Assembly: GCF_002795305.1 (NCBI RefSeq) | Contig: NZ_PGGC01000024.1 | Span: forward strand, 1 to 42,829 | Reading direction: 5' to 3' | Length of the DNA stretch: 42,829 nucleotides | Source of the DNA: Aeromonas cavernicola | GTDB lineage: Bacteria; Pseudomonadota; Gammaproteobacteria; Enterobacterales; Aeromonadaceae | Program-made: the position numbers and the translations under genes | Notes under the pieces: generated by a model | Told to the model about the DNA's origin: nothing | The model's database searches: none | The model's input: the letters and a program-made list of their open reading frames with translations, nothing else | In this document: piece after piece, positions 33,493 through 42,163 of the stretch | Position numbering within the stretch: position 1 is the stretch's first letter | Layout of the letters: each line of letters opens with the position of its first letter

Positions 33493-33771
33493 TCACGCTT
33501 CAACTTGTTGTTGCAAGCGTTGCCACATGGCCTGTACCAACACCTCGTCTTGCTCGCTCAGTTCGCCCTGTAAAATCGCCTCGTTGAGACTGCGCAGTAC
33601 ATAGCTTTTGACATCCCGCACCAAGGTTTTACCTTCGAGCTCAGCCCGCGCTACCCCTAACGAGATGTGGCCCCGCAGATAACCACCCGCAAACAACTCG
33701 TCATCGCTGGCGGTGGCCACCATTGCGTCGATGAGCCCTAACAATTGGTGTTCAAAATCATGAATCGTCAT
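33493..33771 (-). CDS. yfcL: YfcL-family small protein
   Basis: A 92-residue helical cytoplasmic protein similar to E. coli YfcL: ASDDELFAGGYLRGHISLGVA and GELSEQDEVLVQAMWQRL match it well. Function is unknown. ATG at 33771 has AGAGG upstream on the minus strand at acceptable spacing. It lies between the acyl-CoA synthetase and the NAD-kinase-like gene on the same strand. Confidence 0.85.
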   Translation of the reverse strand: MTIHDFEHQLLGLIDAMVATASDDELFAGGYLRGHISLGVARAELEGKTLVRDVKSYVLRSLNEAILQGELSEQDEVLVQAMWQRLQQQVEA

Positions 33772-33879
33772 ATAACGCAGCCTCTTTTCCGGGATTGCCG
33801 GTCAACATTCGCAGGGAGTGACATTGCGATCGGGTGGATCACAACGCGCTGGCGCCAGGCTAGCGGCCTCTTTGACAGC

Positions 33880-34995
33880 CTATTCCGGGTTGGCCACCGG
33901 GTAGATGACCTGATCCTTGTAGCCGGTGGTGATCCGCAGATAACCACCCAACGCCCGGTTCAGTTCAGGATCGTCGGTATCAACCAGCAAGGGTTTGCCC
34001 GCAAGGTCGGCAAGTTTGGCTTTGGTGGCCAGCACCTGGATGTTAGCCAGCCCGACCTCCCGAATGACCTCTGGACTGAGTTGCTGATTGCCACGCCCGA
34101 ACAGATGCCCCTGTCCACCGATCAGGGTAATGATCAAACGGCAGCGACGGCCACGGATCCGGGTCAGGATCTCAGTAGCGCCCAGATCCTGCCCGATCAG
34201 CTGGCCATTTTCCACCAGATCCACGCCCAGCAGGGTATTTTCCAATCCCAACGCCGCCATACAGGCCGCCACCGTGCTGCCAGAGCCCATCAGGTAGAGG
34301 GTATCGGGCTCCATCTGTTCCACCACATCGGCGGCGATGTCCGCCAACACCAGCGCTTCGCACTCCCGCCCCCCCTGCTTGACCGCTTGCACATAGCGCA
34401 GATCGCACGGGACTTGCAGCTGACCGTAGTGGCGTGAACGCACCTTGCCTGCGCGAAATGCCGCTTCATCGATGTCGCGCACGTCGCCATCCATCACGCT
34501 AAGCAGCTCACCGGCGATCATCCGCGCCGCCACCCGGCCACTGGCGGCCGGCGTCACACCATACACCCCAGAGTGAATTTTGCACCCAGCCGGAATACCA
34601 AGCACATGGCACGCCTCCCCCACTGCCGCACAAATATCCCGTGCGGTGCCATCGCCCCCGGCAAACAGCAGCAGATCCACTCCTGCCGCCTTCATGTGCG
34701 CTGCCGCCGCGCGAGTATCGGCGGCCGTGGTGATCGCGCTCGGCGGCTGATAGATGATCCGGTGCGGCAATCCCAGTTCCGTGGCCAGCACCGCCCCCAT
34801 CTCCCCCGCGACGGTGAGTAACTCAAACGGTGTGGTCAGCTCGCACAACGGCAACAGGGCTTGATGGGCCCGAGCCTGCGCTTTGGCCTGCGCGCCTCGG
34901 GCCAGTGCCTCGGCCACCATGCCATCGCTGCCTTTAAGCCCTACCGCGCCGCCAATGCCGGCGATGGGATTAATAATGAGCCCTAATCGAAACAT
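33880..34995 (-). CDS. ATP-NAD kinase-like protein (AcoX/COG3199 type)
   Basis: A 371-residue protein with the diacylglycerol-kinase/NAD-kinase fold. It starts MFRLGLIINPIAGIGGAVGLKGSDG, shows the nucleotide motif DLLLFAGGDGTARDI (GGDGT) and the segment VLGIPAGCKIHSGVYG, which are signatures of the long NAD-kinase-like group that includes AcoX of acetoin operons and archaeal NAD kinases. No acetoin genes are nearby, so it is likely a second or alternative NAD-like kinase with unknown substrate. ATG at 34995 is preceded by GAGGAGAGCGGA; the extra 18 in-frame residues upstream lie in the promoter region. Divergent from the TerC-type gene across a 17-bp palindrome. Confidence 0.85.
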   Translation of the reverse strand: MFRLGLIINPIAGIGGAVGLKGSDGMVAEALARGAQAKAQARAHQALLPLCELTTPFELLTVAGEMGAVLATELGLPHRIIYQPPSAITTAADTRAAAAHMKAAGVDLLLFAGGDGTARDICAAVGEACHVLGIPAGCKIHSGVYGVTPAASGRVAARMIAGELLSVMDGDVRDIDEAAFRAGKVRSRHYGQLQVPCDLRYVQAVKQGGRECEALVLADIAADVVEQMEPDTLYLMGSGSTVAACMAALGLENTLLGVDLVENGQLIGQDLGATEILTRIRGRRCRLIITLIGGQGHLFGRGNQQLSPEVIREVGLANIQVLATKAKLADLAGKPLLVDTDDPELNRALGGYLRITTGYKDQVIYPVANPE

Positions 34996-35032
34996 TCCGC
35001 TCTCCTCACAGATGCGGGCCATTTTTATCTTT

Positions 35033-35049
35033 TTGTCCCACTGGGACAA
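35033..35049. promoter_or_regulatory. 17-bp perfect palindrome in the divergent promoter
   Basis: TTGTCCCACTGGGACAA, 8-bp arms around one C, lies in the 110-bp gap between the NAD-kinase-like gene and the TerC-type gene. TAGAAT at 35066-35071 could be the -10 of the TerC gene; the palindrome would then cover its -35 region, so it looks like a shared operator. Confidence 0.65.
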
Positions 35050-35105
35050 GTCATGATCCCCCTGCTAGAATGCGCCACTTCAATTTATTCAACCAAGGTT
35101 TAATC

Positions 35106-35837
35106 ATGCTGGAATGGGTTCTTGATCCCTCTGCTTGGGTAGCGCTGGCCACCCTGACCCTGCTCGAAATCGTGCTGGGTATCGACAACATCATCTTTAT
35201 TTCTATCTTGGTCGGCCGGTTACCCGAAGCCCAGCGCCAGCAGGCGCGGGTACTGGGCTTGGGCCTTGCCATGGGTACTCGGATCTTGCTGCTGCTGTCA
35301 CTGGCGTGGGTGATGCGCCTCACCGAGCCACTCTTTACCGTGTTAGGTGAAGCGATCTCTGGCCGCGATCTCATCTTGCTGCTGGGGGGACTGTTCCTGA
35401 TTGGTAAAAGTGCCCATGAAATTCACGCCTCGTTAGAGGGGGCGGCAGAGCCCGAGGGCACCCCGGCCGTCGCGGCGGGTTTTGCGAGCACCTTGGTCCA
35501 GATCGCCATCCTCGACATCGTGTTTAGCCTCGATTCCGTCATTACCGCGGTCGGTATGGCCGATCATGTGCCGGTGATGGTGCTGGCCATCGTGATCGCC
35601 GTCGGGGTCATGATGTTTGCCGCTAAGTCGATCGGGGATTTTGTCGATCGCCACCCCACTATCAAGATGTTGGCGCTCTCCTTCCTCACCCTTGTGGGCT
35701 TTGCCTTGGTGGCGGAGGGGATGGATCTGCACATTCCAAAAGGCTACATCTACTTTGCCATGGCCTTCTCCTTGACGGTGGAGATGATCAACATTCGGCT
35801 ACGTAGCCACAGCGATAAGGCCAACTCATCGCAGTAA
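35106..35837 (+). CDS. TerC/YgdQ-family integral membrane protein
   Basis: A 243-residue inner-membrane protein closely similar in pattern to E. coli YgdQ. It has about seven membrane helices and the TerC signatures LTLLEIVLGIDNIIFI near the start and ILDIVFSLDSVITAVGM in the second half, each with acidic residues proposed to bind metal. TerC-type proteins act in metal (often manganese) export or in delivering metal to exported proteins; this is inference from the family. ATG at 35106 is preceded by AAGG; 12 extra in-frame residues upstream are ignored. Closed by a strong terminator. Confidence 0.92.
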   Translation: MLEWVLDPSAWVALATLTLLEIVLGIDNIIFISILVGRLPEAQRQQARVLGLGLAMGTRILLLLSLAWVMRLTEPLFTVLGEAISGRDLILLLGGLFLIGKSAHEIHASLEGAAEPEGTPAVAAGFASTLVQIAILDIVFSLDSVITAVGMADHVPVMVLAIVIAVGVMMFAAKSIGDFVDRHPTIKMLALSFLTLVGFALVAEGMDLHIPKGYIYFAMAFSLTVEMINIRLRSHSDKANSSQ

Positions 35838-35868
35838 CCCCTGCTTAGGCCCCTTTACGGATAACGAA

Positions 35869-35903
35869 AAACCCCCTTCACGATGAAGGGGGTTTGTTTT
35901 TTT
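35869..35903. terminator. Bidirectional terminator, TerC gene / APA permease
   Basis: AAACCCCCTTC (35869-35879) pairs with GAAGGGGGTTT (35885-35895) over ACGAT, followed by a T-run on the plus strand and preceded by an A-run that serves the minus strand. It lies between convergent genes. Confidence 0.92.
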
Positions 35904-35956
35904 ATCCACCACTCGATGGGGAATAGAGGGGGGTGCCTGAATCGGTCACCCTAGGA

Positions 35957-37393
35957 TTAGCTCAGCGGTATCGACCCATCCATCACCTTATAACAAGCCA
36001 GCAGGGCACACCCCAGCAGCAGCGCAGTCATGAGCTGTTCTGCACGGTTGAGGCGACGCAACCCATGATGTTGACGCGCTTTCCAGTAGATAAGGATGCC
36101 GGGGCTATAGAGCAGCGCCACCAGCAGCAAATACTCAATACCGGCGGCATAGATCAGCCATCCCCCATAGAGGGTGGCGACCAACGCCAGCAGCAGATCC
36201 CGTTTGCGCTGATGGGGCTGGCCCTGATAGGTCTGCCCTTGTAGCGCTAGTTTGAGGCCATATGCCCCAGAGAACACGTATGGCACCAAAGCCGCCGACG
36301 TAGCGATATTGACCAGTGCCAAATAGGTGCTGCTCTGGTAATAGATGATGATCAAAAACAGCTGCACCAAGGCCGTCGAACACCACAGCGACACCGTGGG
36401 CGAGCCGCGAGCGTTTTCATTGGCAAACCAGTGCGGAAACAGGCCGCTCTTACCCGCCATGTAAGGCACCTCAGAGGCCAGTACGGTCCAACTGAGCAGG
36501 GCCCCCAACACTGAGATCATCAAGCCGATGTTAATCAGCCAAGCGCCCCACGGACCGATCACCGCTTCGAGGATCATCGCAGTAGAAGGGTTTTTGAGCG
36601 CCGCCAATTGTGGCTGACTCATCACTCCAAGCGCAAACAGGGTCACCATCACATAGAGTGCCAAGGCCCCCAGCAGCGCCAGCACGGTTGCGCGTCCCAC
36701 ATCCTTGCGATGGCGGGCGCGGGCAGAGACCACCACCGCCCCTTCAATCCCGATAAAGACCCAAAGCGTCACCTTCATGGTGGATTTGACCTGCTCCATC
36801 ACTGAACCCAGATCGCTGTTGCCCTGCCCCCACACGTCTAGGGTAAAGGTCTGCATATTGAAGGCAAGCAACATGGCCACACAGAGCACGATCAGCGGCA
36901 CCATTTTGGCAATGGTGGTAACGATATTGACCAAGGCCGCCACTTGTACCCCACGCAGCACCAGCGCGTGTACCGACCAGATAAGCACCGATGCCAGCGC
37001 AATCGCCAGCGGGGTATTACCATCACCAAAGATGACCTGATCGGGGGTATCAAAGAAGTAACTGAGGGCACTAAACACCACAATGGCATAGGAGACATTG
37101 GCCAGCAGCTGGCAGAGCCAATACCCCCAAGCGGCATTAAAGCCGATAAAATCGCCAAAACCGGCTTTGGCATAGCTGAAGATGCCGCCATCAAGATCGG
37201 GCCGCCGCAATGAGAGTGTTTGATAGACCAGCGCCAGCGCGATCATGCCAATCCCGGTAATGGCCCAGCCCAGCGCTACCGCCCCTACACTGGCATGGGC
37301 GGCAATGTTCTGTGGCAGGCTAAAGACCCCAGCGCCGACCATGGAGCCGATCACCAGCGAGATGAGGGCGCCAAGCCCCAGTTTCTTGTCCAT
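35957..37393 (-). CDS. APA-family amino acid antiporter (ArcD/basic amino acid type)
   Basis: A 478-residue inner-membrane transporter with 12-13 helices, of the basic amino acid/polyamine antiporter family in the APC superfamily. The first helix, LGALISLVIGSMVGAGVFSLPQNIA, carries the substrate-binding GSMVGAGVF loop, and PDLDGGIFSYAKAGFGDFIGF and FIGIEGAVVVSARARHRKDVG are typical of arginine:ornithine antiporters and related lysine/histidine permeases. No arginine deiminase genes are next to it, so the exact substrate remains open. ATG at 37393 is preceded by CAGGATCAAG. Its promoter lies in the 246-bp gap before the SDR gene. Confidence 0.9.
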   Translation of the reverse strand: MDKKLGLGALISLVIGSMVGAGVFSLPQNIAAHASVGAVALGWAITGIGMIALALVYQTLSLRRPDLDGGIFSYAKAGFGDFIGFNAAWGYWLCQLLANVSYAIVVFSALSYFFDTPDQVIFGDGNTPLAIALASVLIWSVHALVLRGVQVAALVNIVTTIAKMVPLIVLCVAMLLAFNMQTFTLDVWGQGNSDLGSVMEQVKSTMKVTLWVFIGIEGAVVVSARARHRKDVGRATVLALLGALALYVMVTLFALGVMSQPQLAALKNPSTAMILEAVIGPWGAWLINIGLMISVLGALLSWTVLASEVPYMAGKSGLFPHWFANENARGSPTVSLWCSTALVQLFLIIIYYQSSTYLALVNIATSAALVPYVFSGAYGLKLALQGQTYQGQPHQRKRDLLLALVATLYGGWLIYAAGIEYLLLVALLYSPGILIYWKARQHHGLRRLNRAEQLMTALLLGCALLACYKVMDGSIPLS

Positions 37394-37639
37394 CTTGATC
37401 CTGCTTGATGAAGGCAGCGGCAGAGCGTCCCTATTCAGACTGCACGCGATATAGGAGCGGGGAAATCCAACCCCCGTGAAAAAAGCGGCAACTATATTGC
37501 ATGACTATTCCTACCGCAATCCTTGCTCATTGCAATCACACCTGAAGTTGACCAAGCGCAATATTAGGCTGTTATTGCATCTTCATGCAGTGCTGTACTG
37601 TGCCATCAGCGATAGGCCCCTGCCAACCCAGCATCACGG

Positions 37640-38401
37640 CTATAGCCGCAAGCCACCATCGAGCTCGATAACTCGGCCTGACAGATAGTCATTGGCAAAA
37701 ATAAACTGCACCGTCTGGGCCAATTGTGCCACCTCCCCTAACTGGCCAACTGCAATCGCTTGCTGCAGCCGAGCCAGCGCCTCCGGTTTCATCGCGGCCG
37801 TCATCTCGGTCGCAAAGACCCCAGGGGCGATGCCCATCACGCGAATACCAAACCGAGCCAGCTCCCGTGCCCACGTGACCACCAGCGAGGCCACCCCTGC
37901 CTTGCTGGCGGCATAGTTACTCTGCCCCATATTGCCGACCATCGCGATGGAGGCAATATTGATGATGACCCCCCCCTGCCCAGTGCGGGCCATCAGCGCC
38001 GCCCCTTCGCGGCCACACAAGAAGGTGCCGGTTAGATTCACGTCGATCACGCTCTGCCACTGGGCCAAGCTCATTTTTTCCAGTGGCTGGCCCGGTTTGT
38101 ATTTAATGAGCAAGCCATCGCGCAGGATGCCCGCGCAGTTAACTAGCCCGTGCAACCGGCCCCACTGGGCGTCGATGGCGGCAAAGGCGGCCTCCACCTC
38201 CGCTTCATTGGCCACGTTGCACACCCACGGCGCACTATGCCCCCCTTGGCCACTCACCATGGCATGGGTCTGCTCCACATCGTGGCGGTTCACATCAAGC
38301 AGGGCCAGGGTCGCACCTTGGGCCGCCAAGCTCAGGGCGATCGCCCGGCCAAGCCCCCTGCCGGCCCCGGTAATGGCGATGACTTTCTGCTGGATCTCCA
38401 T
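37640..38401 (-). CDS. Short-chain dehydrogenase/reductase (FabG-like)
   Basis: A 253-residue classical SDR with the cofactor motif TGAGRGLGRA (11-20), NCAG (88-91), Asn122, and the catalytic Ser151, Tyr163 and Lys167 (SNYAASKAG). Asp36 after strand 2 (LALLDVNRH) points to NAD(H) rather than NADP(H). In similar gene clusters of Shewanella an SDR sits with valine/isoleucine catabolic enzymes, so a hydroxyacyl-CoA dehydrogenase role is likely, but FabG-like acyl-ACP reduction cannot be excluded. ATG at 38401 is preceded by AAGGAGATAGC. The gap to the hydrolase gene upstream is only 18 bp, so it is the last gene of the three-gene operon. Confidence 0.9.
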   Translation of the reverse strand: MEIQQKVIAITGAGRGLGRAIALSLAAQGATLALLDVNRHDVEQTHAMVSGQGGHSAPWVCNVANEAEVEAAFAAIDAQWGRLHGLVNCAGILRDGLLIKYKPGQPLEKMSLAQWQSVIDVNLTGTFLCGREGAALMARTGQGGVIINIASIAMVGNMGQSNYAASKAGVASLVVTWARELARFGIRVMGIAPGVFATEMTAAMKPEALARLQQAIAVGQLGEVAQLAQTVQFIFANDYLSGRVIELDGGLRL

Positions 38402-38419
38402 GCTATCTCCTTGGGGATA

Positions 38420-39529
38420 TCAGTGAGGGCGCAGCGGATTAACGCCATGGGGCCAACGGTAAAACCCATCTAGCCAGTCATGATCGGTGCGCACAGCTTG
38501 CCAGCGAGGGGATTTATCTTTGTCGATCAATAAGGCGCGCACCCCTTCGATAAAGTCACCATCCAGCACGCAGTTCACCGACAGGGTCAACTCGTCGGCA
38601 AAGACCTCAGCGAGAGATTGATGGCGGGCGTGCCAATACTGGCGCCACAAAATAGCGCGGCTGATGGGGCTCCCCGCCAGACAGCTCTGCCGCGCGCTGG
38701 CCAGTTGTGCCTCCTCTGGCGCAAAGTGGGTGGCACTGAGCCGATCCAGTACCCCTTGCAGGGTGCGACCAGCTAGCAGCGTATCGATACGCTGGCGGTG
38801 TGGCAGTACCATTGGCTCAGGCAGTAGGGGCGTCGCCGCCTGCTGCAGGGCCGCCAACCGGCCGCTGATGAGATCGCGGTCGGCAAGCTCCCCCGTCCAG
38901 GGTAACTGCGCCAATGTGGCGAGCAGCCCCGCTCGCTCAGCACTGGCCATGCCGTGATCCGCCAGCCCAAGCCCGATGGCATCGGCTCCATTAAAACGGG
39001 CGCCGGTCAGGCCAAGCCACAGCCCCAATCGCCCCGGCATCCGGCTTAAAAACCAGCTAGCGCCGACATCGGGGTAGAGACCAATGGTGACCTCCGGCAT
39101 GGCAAGCAGGCTCTTTTCAGTCACCACCCGATACTCGGCGCCAGCAAATAGGCCAATGCCGCCGCCCATGCAGATGCCATCGGCCACACAGATGAGCGGT
39201 TTACGATAAGAATGGATCAAGTGATCGATGCGGTACTCTTGGGCAAAGAAGTCACGGGCATACTCAAACAGCTCAAATTGGCTCACCTCCTGCTGACGGT
39301 AATAGAAGGATCGAATGTCGCCGCCCGCACAAAATGCCTTCTCCCCCGCCCCTTGTAGCAGCACACAGACGATGGCAGGATCCTGCTGCCAACGGCTCAG
39401 CGTCTGTTGCAGGATCTGGATCATCGGCAGGCTCAGGGCATTGAGGGAGGCAGGAGTGTCGAGGGTCAAGACCCCGATCTGCCGTCCGTGGGTGGTGGGG
39501 TAACAGCAGACCTTTACCGGTTCGTTCAT
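38420..39529 (-). CDS. 3-hydroxyisobutyryl-CoA hydrolase (crotonase fold)
   Basis: A 369-residue crotonase-superfamily enzyme; the length and ECH_2-type C-terminal extension fit 3-hydroxyisobutyryl-CoA hydrolase, which releases 3-hydroxyisobutyrate in valine breakdown. The oxyanion-hole segments are KAFCAGGDIRSFY and ICMGGGIGL, and the catalytic Glu146 and Asp154 are in MPEVTIGLYPDVGAS. I start at ATG 39529 (MNEPVKV): GGAG lies six bases upstream, inside the codons of an earlier in-frame ATG. It is 67 bp after the acyl-CoA dehydrogenase gene and 18 bp before the SDR gene. Confidence 0.92.
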   Translation of the reverse strand: MNEPVKVCCYPTTHGRQIGVLTLDTPASLNALSLPMIQILQQTLSRWQQDPAIVCVLLQGAGEKAFCAGGDIRSFYYRQQEVSQFELFEYARDFFAQEYRIDHLIHSYRKPLICVADGICMGGGIGLFAGAEYRVVTEKSLLAMPEVTIGLYPDVGASWFLSRMPGRLGLWLGLTGARFNGADAIGLGLADHGMASAERAGLLATLAQLPWTGELADRDLISGRLAALQQAATPLLPEPMVLPHRQRIDTLLAGRTLQGVLDRLSATHFAPEEAQLASARQSCLAGSPISRAILWRQYWHARHQSLAEVFADELTLSVNCVLDGDFIEGVRALLIDKDKSPRWQAVRTDHDWLDGFYRWPHGVNPLRPH

Positions 39530-39596
39530 GCAGTGCTCCATCTTGATATCAATAGCAATCTCATTTGCGCCGCCTGACGGCAACCCTATGCCAACC

Positions 39597-40754
39597 CTAC
39601 ACCAAACCCAAAGTGGGCTCAGCCAGCAGCTGGCGGGCGATGATCAGGCGCATCACCTCGTTGGTGCCTTCCAAAATACGGTGTACCCGGGTGTCTCTCA
39701 AATAGCGCTCCACCGGATAGTCGCGGATATAGCCATAGCCGCCAAACAGTTGCAGAGCCTCATCGCAGATCCGGTAACCCACATCGGTGGCAAAACGTTT
39801 GGCCATGGCGCACCACGCCCCCTTATCTGGGCTGGCTCGGTCGAGTTTGTCGGCCGCCTGACGGACCAGCAAACGGGCGGCCGCCAGCTCAGTCGCCATG
39901 TCAGCTAAGCGAAACTGCACGCTCTGAAATTCGCTGATCGGGTGACCAAATTGCTGACGAGTCTTGACATAGGTGAGCGCATCATCCAGCGCCTGCTGAG
40001 CAGTGCCTACCGAACAGGTGGCGATATTGATGCGCCCGCCATCAAGGGCCTGCATGGCAAATTTGAACCCCTCTCCCTCCTGCCCCAGTCGATAACTGGC
40101 AGGAATACGCACCTGGCTGAAGGTCACCTCGCGGGTCGGCTGGCTGTGCCAACCGAGTTTCTCTTCCGGCTTGCCATAACCCACCCCTGTGCTGGTAGCG
40201 GGCACCATAAAGGCAGAGATCCCCCCCGCCCCCTCGCCACCGGTGCGGGCCATCACCACCAGCACATCGGTGCTACCTGCTCCCGAGATAAAAACCTTGG
40301 TCCCCTCGATAAGGTAGAGATCGCCCTCGCGCACCGCTTTGGTGCTAAGCGCCGCCGCATCGGAACCCGCCCCGGGCTCGGTGAGGCAATAGGAGCCCAG
40401 TAATTCACCGCTCACCAATTTAGGTACCCACTCCTTTGCGACCTCGGTGGGCAACCCGCTGCCCAGCATCCAGCTCACCATGTTATGGATGGTCAGATAG
40501 GCCGTAGTGGAGGTGCAGCCCATGGCGAGCCGCTCAAAAATCAGGCTGGCATCGAGCCGGGGTAAGCCCAGCCCACCAAACTGCACGGGGGTATAGAGGC
40601 CGCAAAACCCGAGGGCGGCCGCCTGTTTGATGGTTGCGATGGGGAACTCATGATCCCTGTCCCAGCGGGCGGCATGAGGTGCGAGCGCCTCGTCGGCAAA
40701 GGCGGCGGCCGCGGCGACGTACGCTTGTTGGTCTTGGCTTAGAACAAAGTCCAT
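39597..40754 (-). CDS. Acyl-CoA dehydrogenase, isobutyryl-CoA dehydrogenase type
   Basis: A 385-residue FAD-dependent acyl-CoA dehydrogenase. It has YCLTEPGAGSDAAALSTKA (FAD/substrate region), the ETF-facing FISGAGSTDVLVVMART, and the catalytic base Glu362 in LEGTNEVMRLI, the position used by short-chain and isobutyryl-CoA dehydrogenases. Neighbouring 3-hydroxyisobutyryl-CoA hydrolase suggests isobutyryl-CoA (valine pathway) as substrate, possibly also 2-methylbutyryl-CoA. ATG at 40754 (MDFVLSQDQQ) is preceded by AGGGAGGGTC; the 26 in-frame residues before it are spurious. First gene of the minus-strand operon, divergent from liuA across a dyad. Confidence 0.92.
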   Translation of the reverse strand: MDFVLSQDQQAYVAAAAAFADEALAPHAARWDRDHEFPIATIKQAAALGFCGLYTPVQFGGLGLPRLDASLIFERLAMGCTSTTAYLTIHNMVSWMLGSGLPTEVAKEWVPKLVSGELLGSYCLTEPGAGSDAAALSTKAVREGDLYLIEGTKVFISGAGSTDVLVVMARTGGEGAGGISAFMVPATSTGVGYGKPEEKLGWHSQPTREVTFSQVRIPASYRLGQEGEGFKFAMQALDGGRINIATCSVGTAQQALDDALTYVKTRQQFGHPISEFQSVQFRLADMATELAAARLLVRQAADKLDRASPDKGAWCAMAKRFATDVGYRICDEALQLFGGYGYIRDYPVERYLRDTRVHRILEGTNEVMRLIIARQLLAEPTLGLV

Positions 40755-40888
40755 GTGGGGTTGACCCTCCCTAGGTATGCCGTCACAAGCTGGCGAAATC
40801 CGATGAGTTATGTTGCGACAGCTCATGGGCAACTGAACTCATCCGGAGCCTATTTTCAGAACGTATTTTACCTTAGACTAACAATTGA

Positions 40889-40911
40889 TTTACGTTTACG
40901 CTAACGTAAAC
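40889..40911. promoter_or_regulatory. LiuR-like dyad between divergent catabolic operons
   Basis: TTTACGTTTACG at 40889-40900 faces AACGTAAAC at 40903-40911. GTTTACG-CTAA-CGTAAAC is a perfect 7-bp inverted repeat (40894-40911), and TTTACGTT (40889-40896) also pairs with AACGTAAA. TTGATT at 40885-40890 may be the liuA -35. The position and sequence resemble, from memory, operators of LiuR, the MerR-type regulator of branched-chain amino acid degradation in gammaproteobacteria. No regulator gene lies in the window. Confidence 0.65.
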
Positions 40912-41020
40912 TAAGCGGTACGAAAGCCGACCAGTTTGAGCCCCGTGCTAGCGGTCTGTGCTCACATTGAGCACCGCTGCCGTTATCACCACGCAGACCT
41001 TTATCCCAAGGAGAGCATGG

Positions 41021-42163
41021 ATGCACATAGATGAGACTCTGGGCGCCCTGACCGAGCAAGTCGCGGCCTTCTGCCAGAAAGTGATTGCGCCACGGGCCAG
41101 TGACATCGATCAGAGCAACGCCTTCCCCCGCGATCTCTGGCCGCAAATGGGTGAGCTTGGGCTGCACGGCATCACGGTGGCGGAGGAGTATGGCGGGGTC
41201 AACCTCGGCTATCTGGCTCATGTGCTGGTGATGGAACAGGTGAGCCGCGCCAGCGCCTCGGTTGGCCTCTCCTACGGCGCCCACTCCAACCTGTGCATCA
41301 ACCAGATCCATCGCCACGGCACGCCGGAACAGAAAGCGCGCTATCTGCCTGCACTGGTGAGCGGCGAGCATGTGGGGGCGCTGGCCATGAGCGAGCCGGG
41401 GGCGGGCTCCGACGTGGTCAGTATGCGCCTCACCGCAGAGCGTGAGGGCGATCATTTCGTGCTCAATGGCAACAAGATGTGGATCACCAATGGCCCCGAT
41501 GCCGAGACCTTCGTCATCTATGCCAAGACCGATGCCAGTGCAGGCGCCAAAGGAATTTCTGCCTTTATTGTCGAGGCGGGCACCGCCGGTTTTAGCACCG
41601 CCCAAAAGCTCGACAAGCTGGGAATGCGCGGCTCCAGCACCTGCGAGCTGGTGTTCGATAACTGCCGCGTACCGCAGGAGAACCTGCTGGGCCCACTGCA
41701 CGGCGGGGTCAAGGTGCTGATGAGCGGGCTCGACTACGAGCGGGCAGTGCTGGCGGCAGGCCCCCTTGGCATCATGCAGGCCTGCATGGACGTGGTGCTG
41801 CCCTATGTGCGCGAGCGCAAGCAGTTCGGCCAAGCCATCGGCGAGTTCCAGCTGGTACAGGGCAAGCTGGCTGACATGTATACCCGTCTGGCCAGCAGCC
41901 GGGCGCTGGTCTACTCAGTGGCGAACGCCTGCGATCAGGGCCGCACCAGCCGCAAAGATTGCGCCGCCGCTATTCTGTTTGCCGCCGAAAATGCCACCCA
42001 GATGGCGCTCGATGCCATTCAGCTACTGGGGGGCAACGGCTATATCAACGACTACCCCACTGGCCGCCTGCTGCGGGATGCCAAGCTCTACGAGATCGGC
42101 GCCGGCACCTCGGAAATTCGCCGCTGGCTGATTGGCCGCGAACTGATGGACGATACCCCATGA
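41021..42163 (+). CDS. liuA: LiuA, isovaleryl-CoA dehydrogenase
   Basis: A 380-residue acyl-CoA dehydrogenase that oxidises isovaleryl-CoA to 3-methylcrotonyl-CoA in leucine degradation. The catalytic base is Glu240 in [16 protein letters not shown], the position specific to isovaleryl-CoA dehydrogenase, while the usual C-terminal site reads [10 protein letters not shown], with Gly in place of the Glu used by other family members. [15 protein letters not shown] and [12 protein letters not shown] bind FAD. ATG at 41021 has AAGGAGAGC upstream; the preceding in-frame residues (from 40958) come from the promoter region. It overlaps liuB by 4 nt (ATGA), so the two are translationally coupled. Confidence 0.95.
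   Translation: MHIDETLGALTEQVAAFCQKVIAPRASDIDQSNAFPRDLWPQMGELGLHGITVAEEYGGVNLGYLAHVLVMEQVSRASASVGLSYGAHSNLCINQIHRHGTPEQKARYLPALVSGEHVGALAMSEPGAGSDVVSMRLTAEREGDHFVLNGNKMWITNGPDAETFVIYAKTDASAGAKGISAFIVEAGTAGFSTAQKLDKLGMRGSSTCELVFDNCRVPQENLLGPLHGGVKVLMSGLDYERAVLAAGPLGIMQACMDVVLPYVRERKQFGQAIGEFQLVQGKLADMYTRLASSRALVYSVANACDQGRTSRKDCAAAILFAAENATQMALDAIQLLGGNGYINDYPTGRLLRDAKLYEIGAGTSEIRRWLIGRELMDDTP

Noticed and set aside
35050-35105. yybP-ykoY manganese riboswitch before the TerC-type gene
   Set aside because: The leader is far too short for the riboswitch fold; a palindrome-based operator fits better.
37494-37590. Weak ArgR-box-like sequences (TGCATNNNNAT) upstream of the APA permease
   Set aside because: Half-sites match poorly and are not paired at the 3-bp spacing expected of ARG boxes.
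37476-37688. Possible 70-codon leader peptide between permease and SDR genes
   Set aside because: It is on the strand opposite both flanking genes and runs into the SDR 3' end; no attenuator structure is visible.
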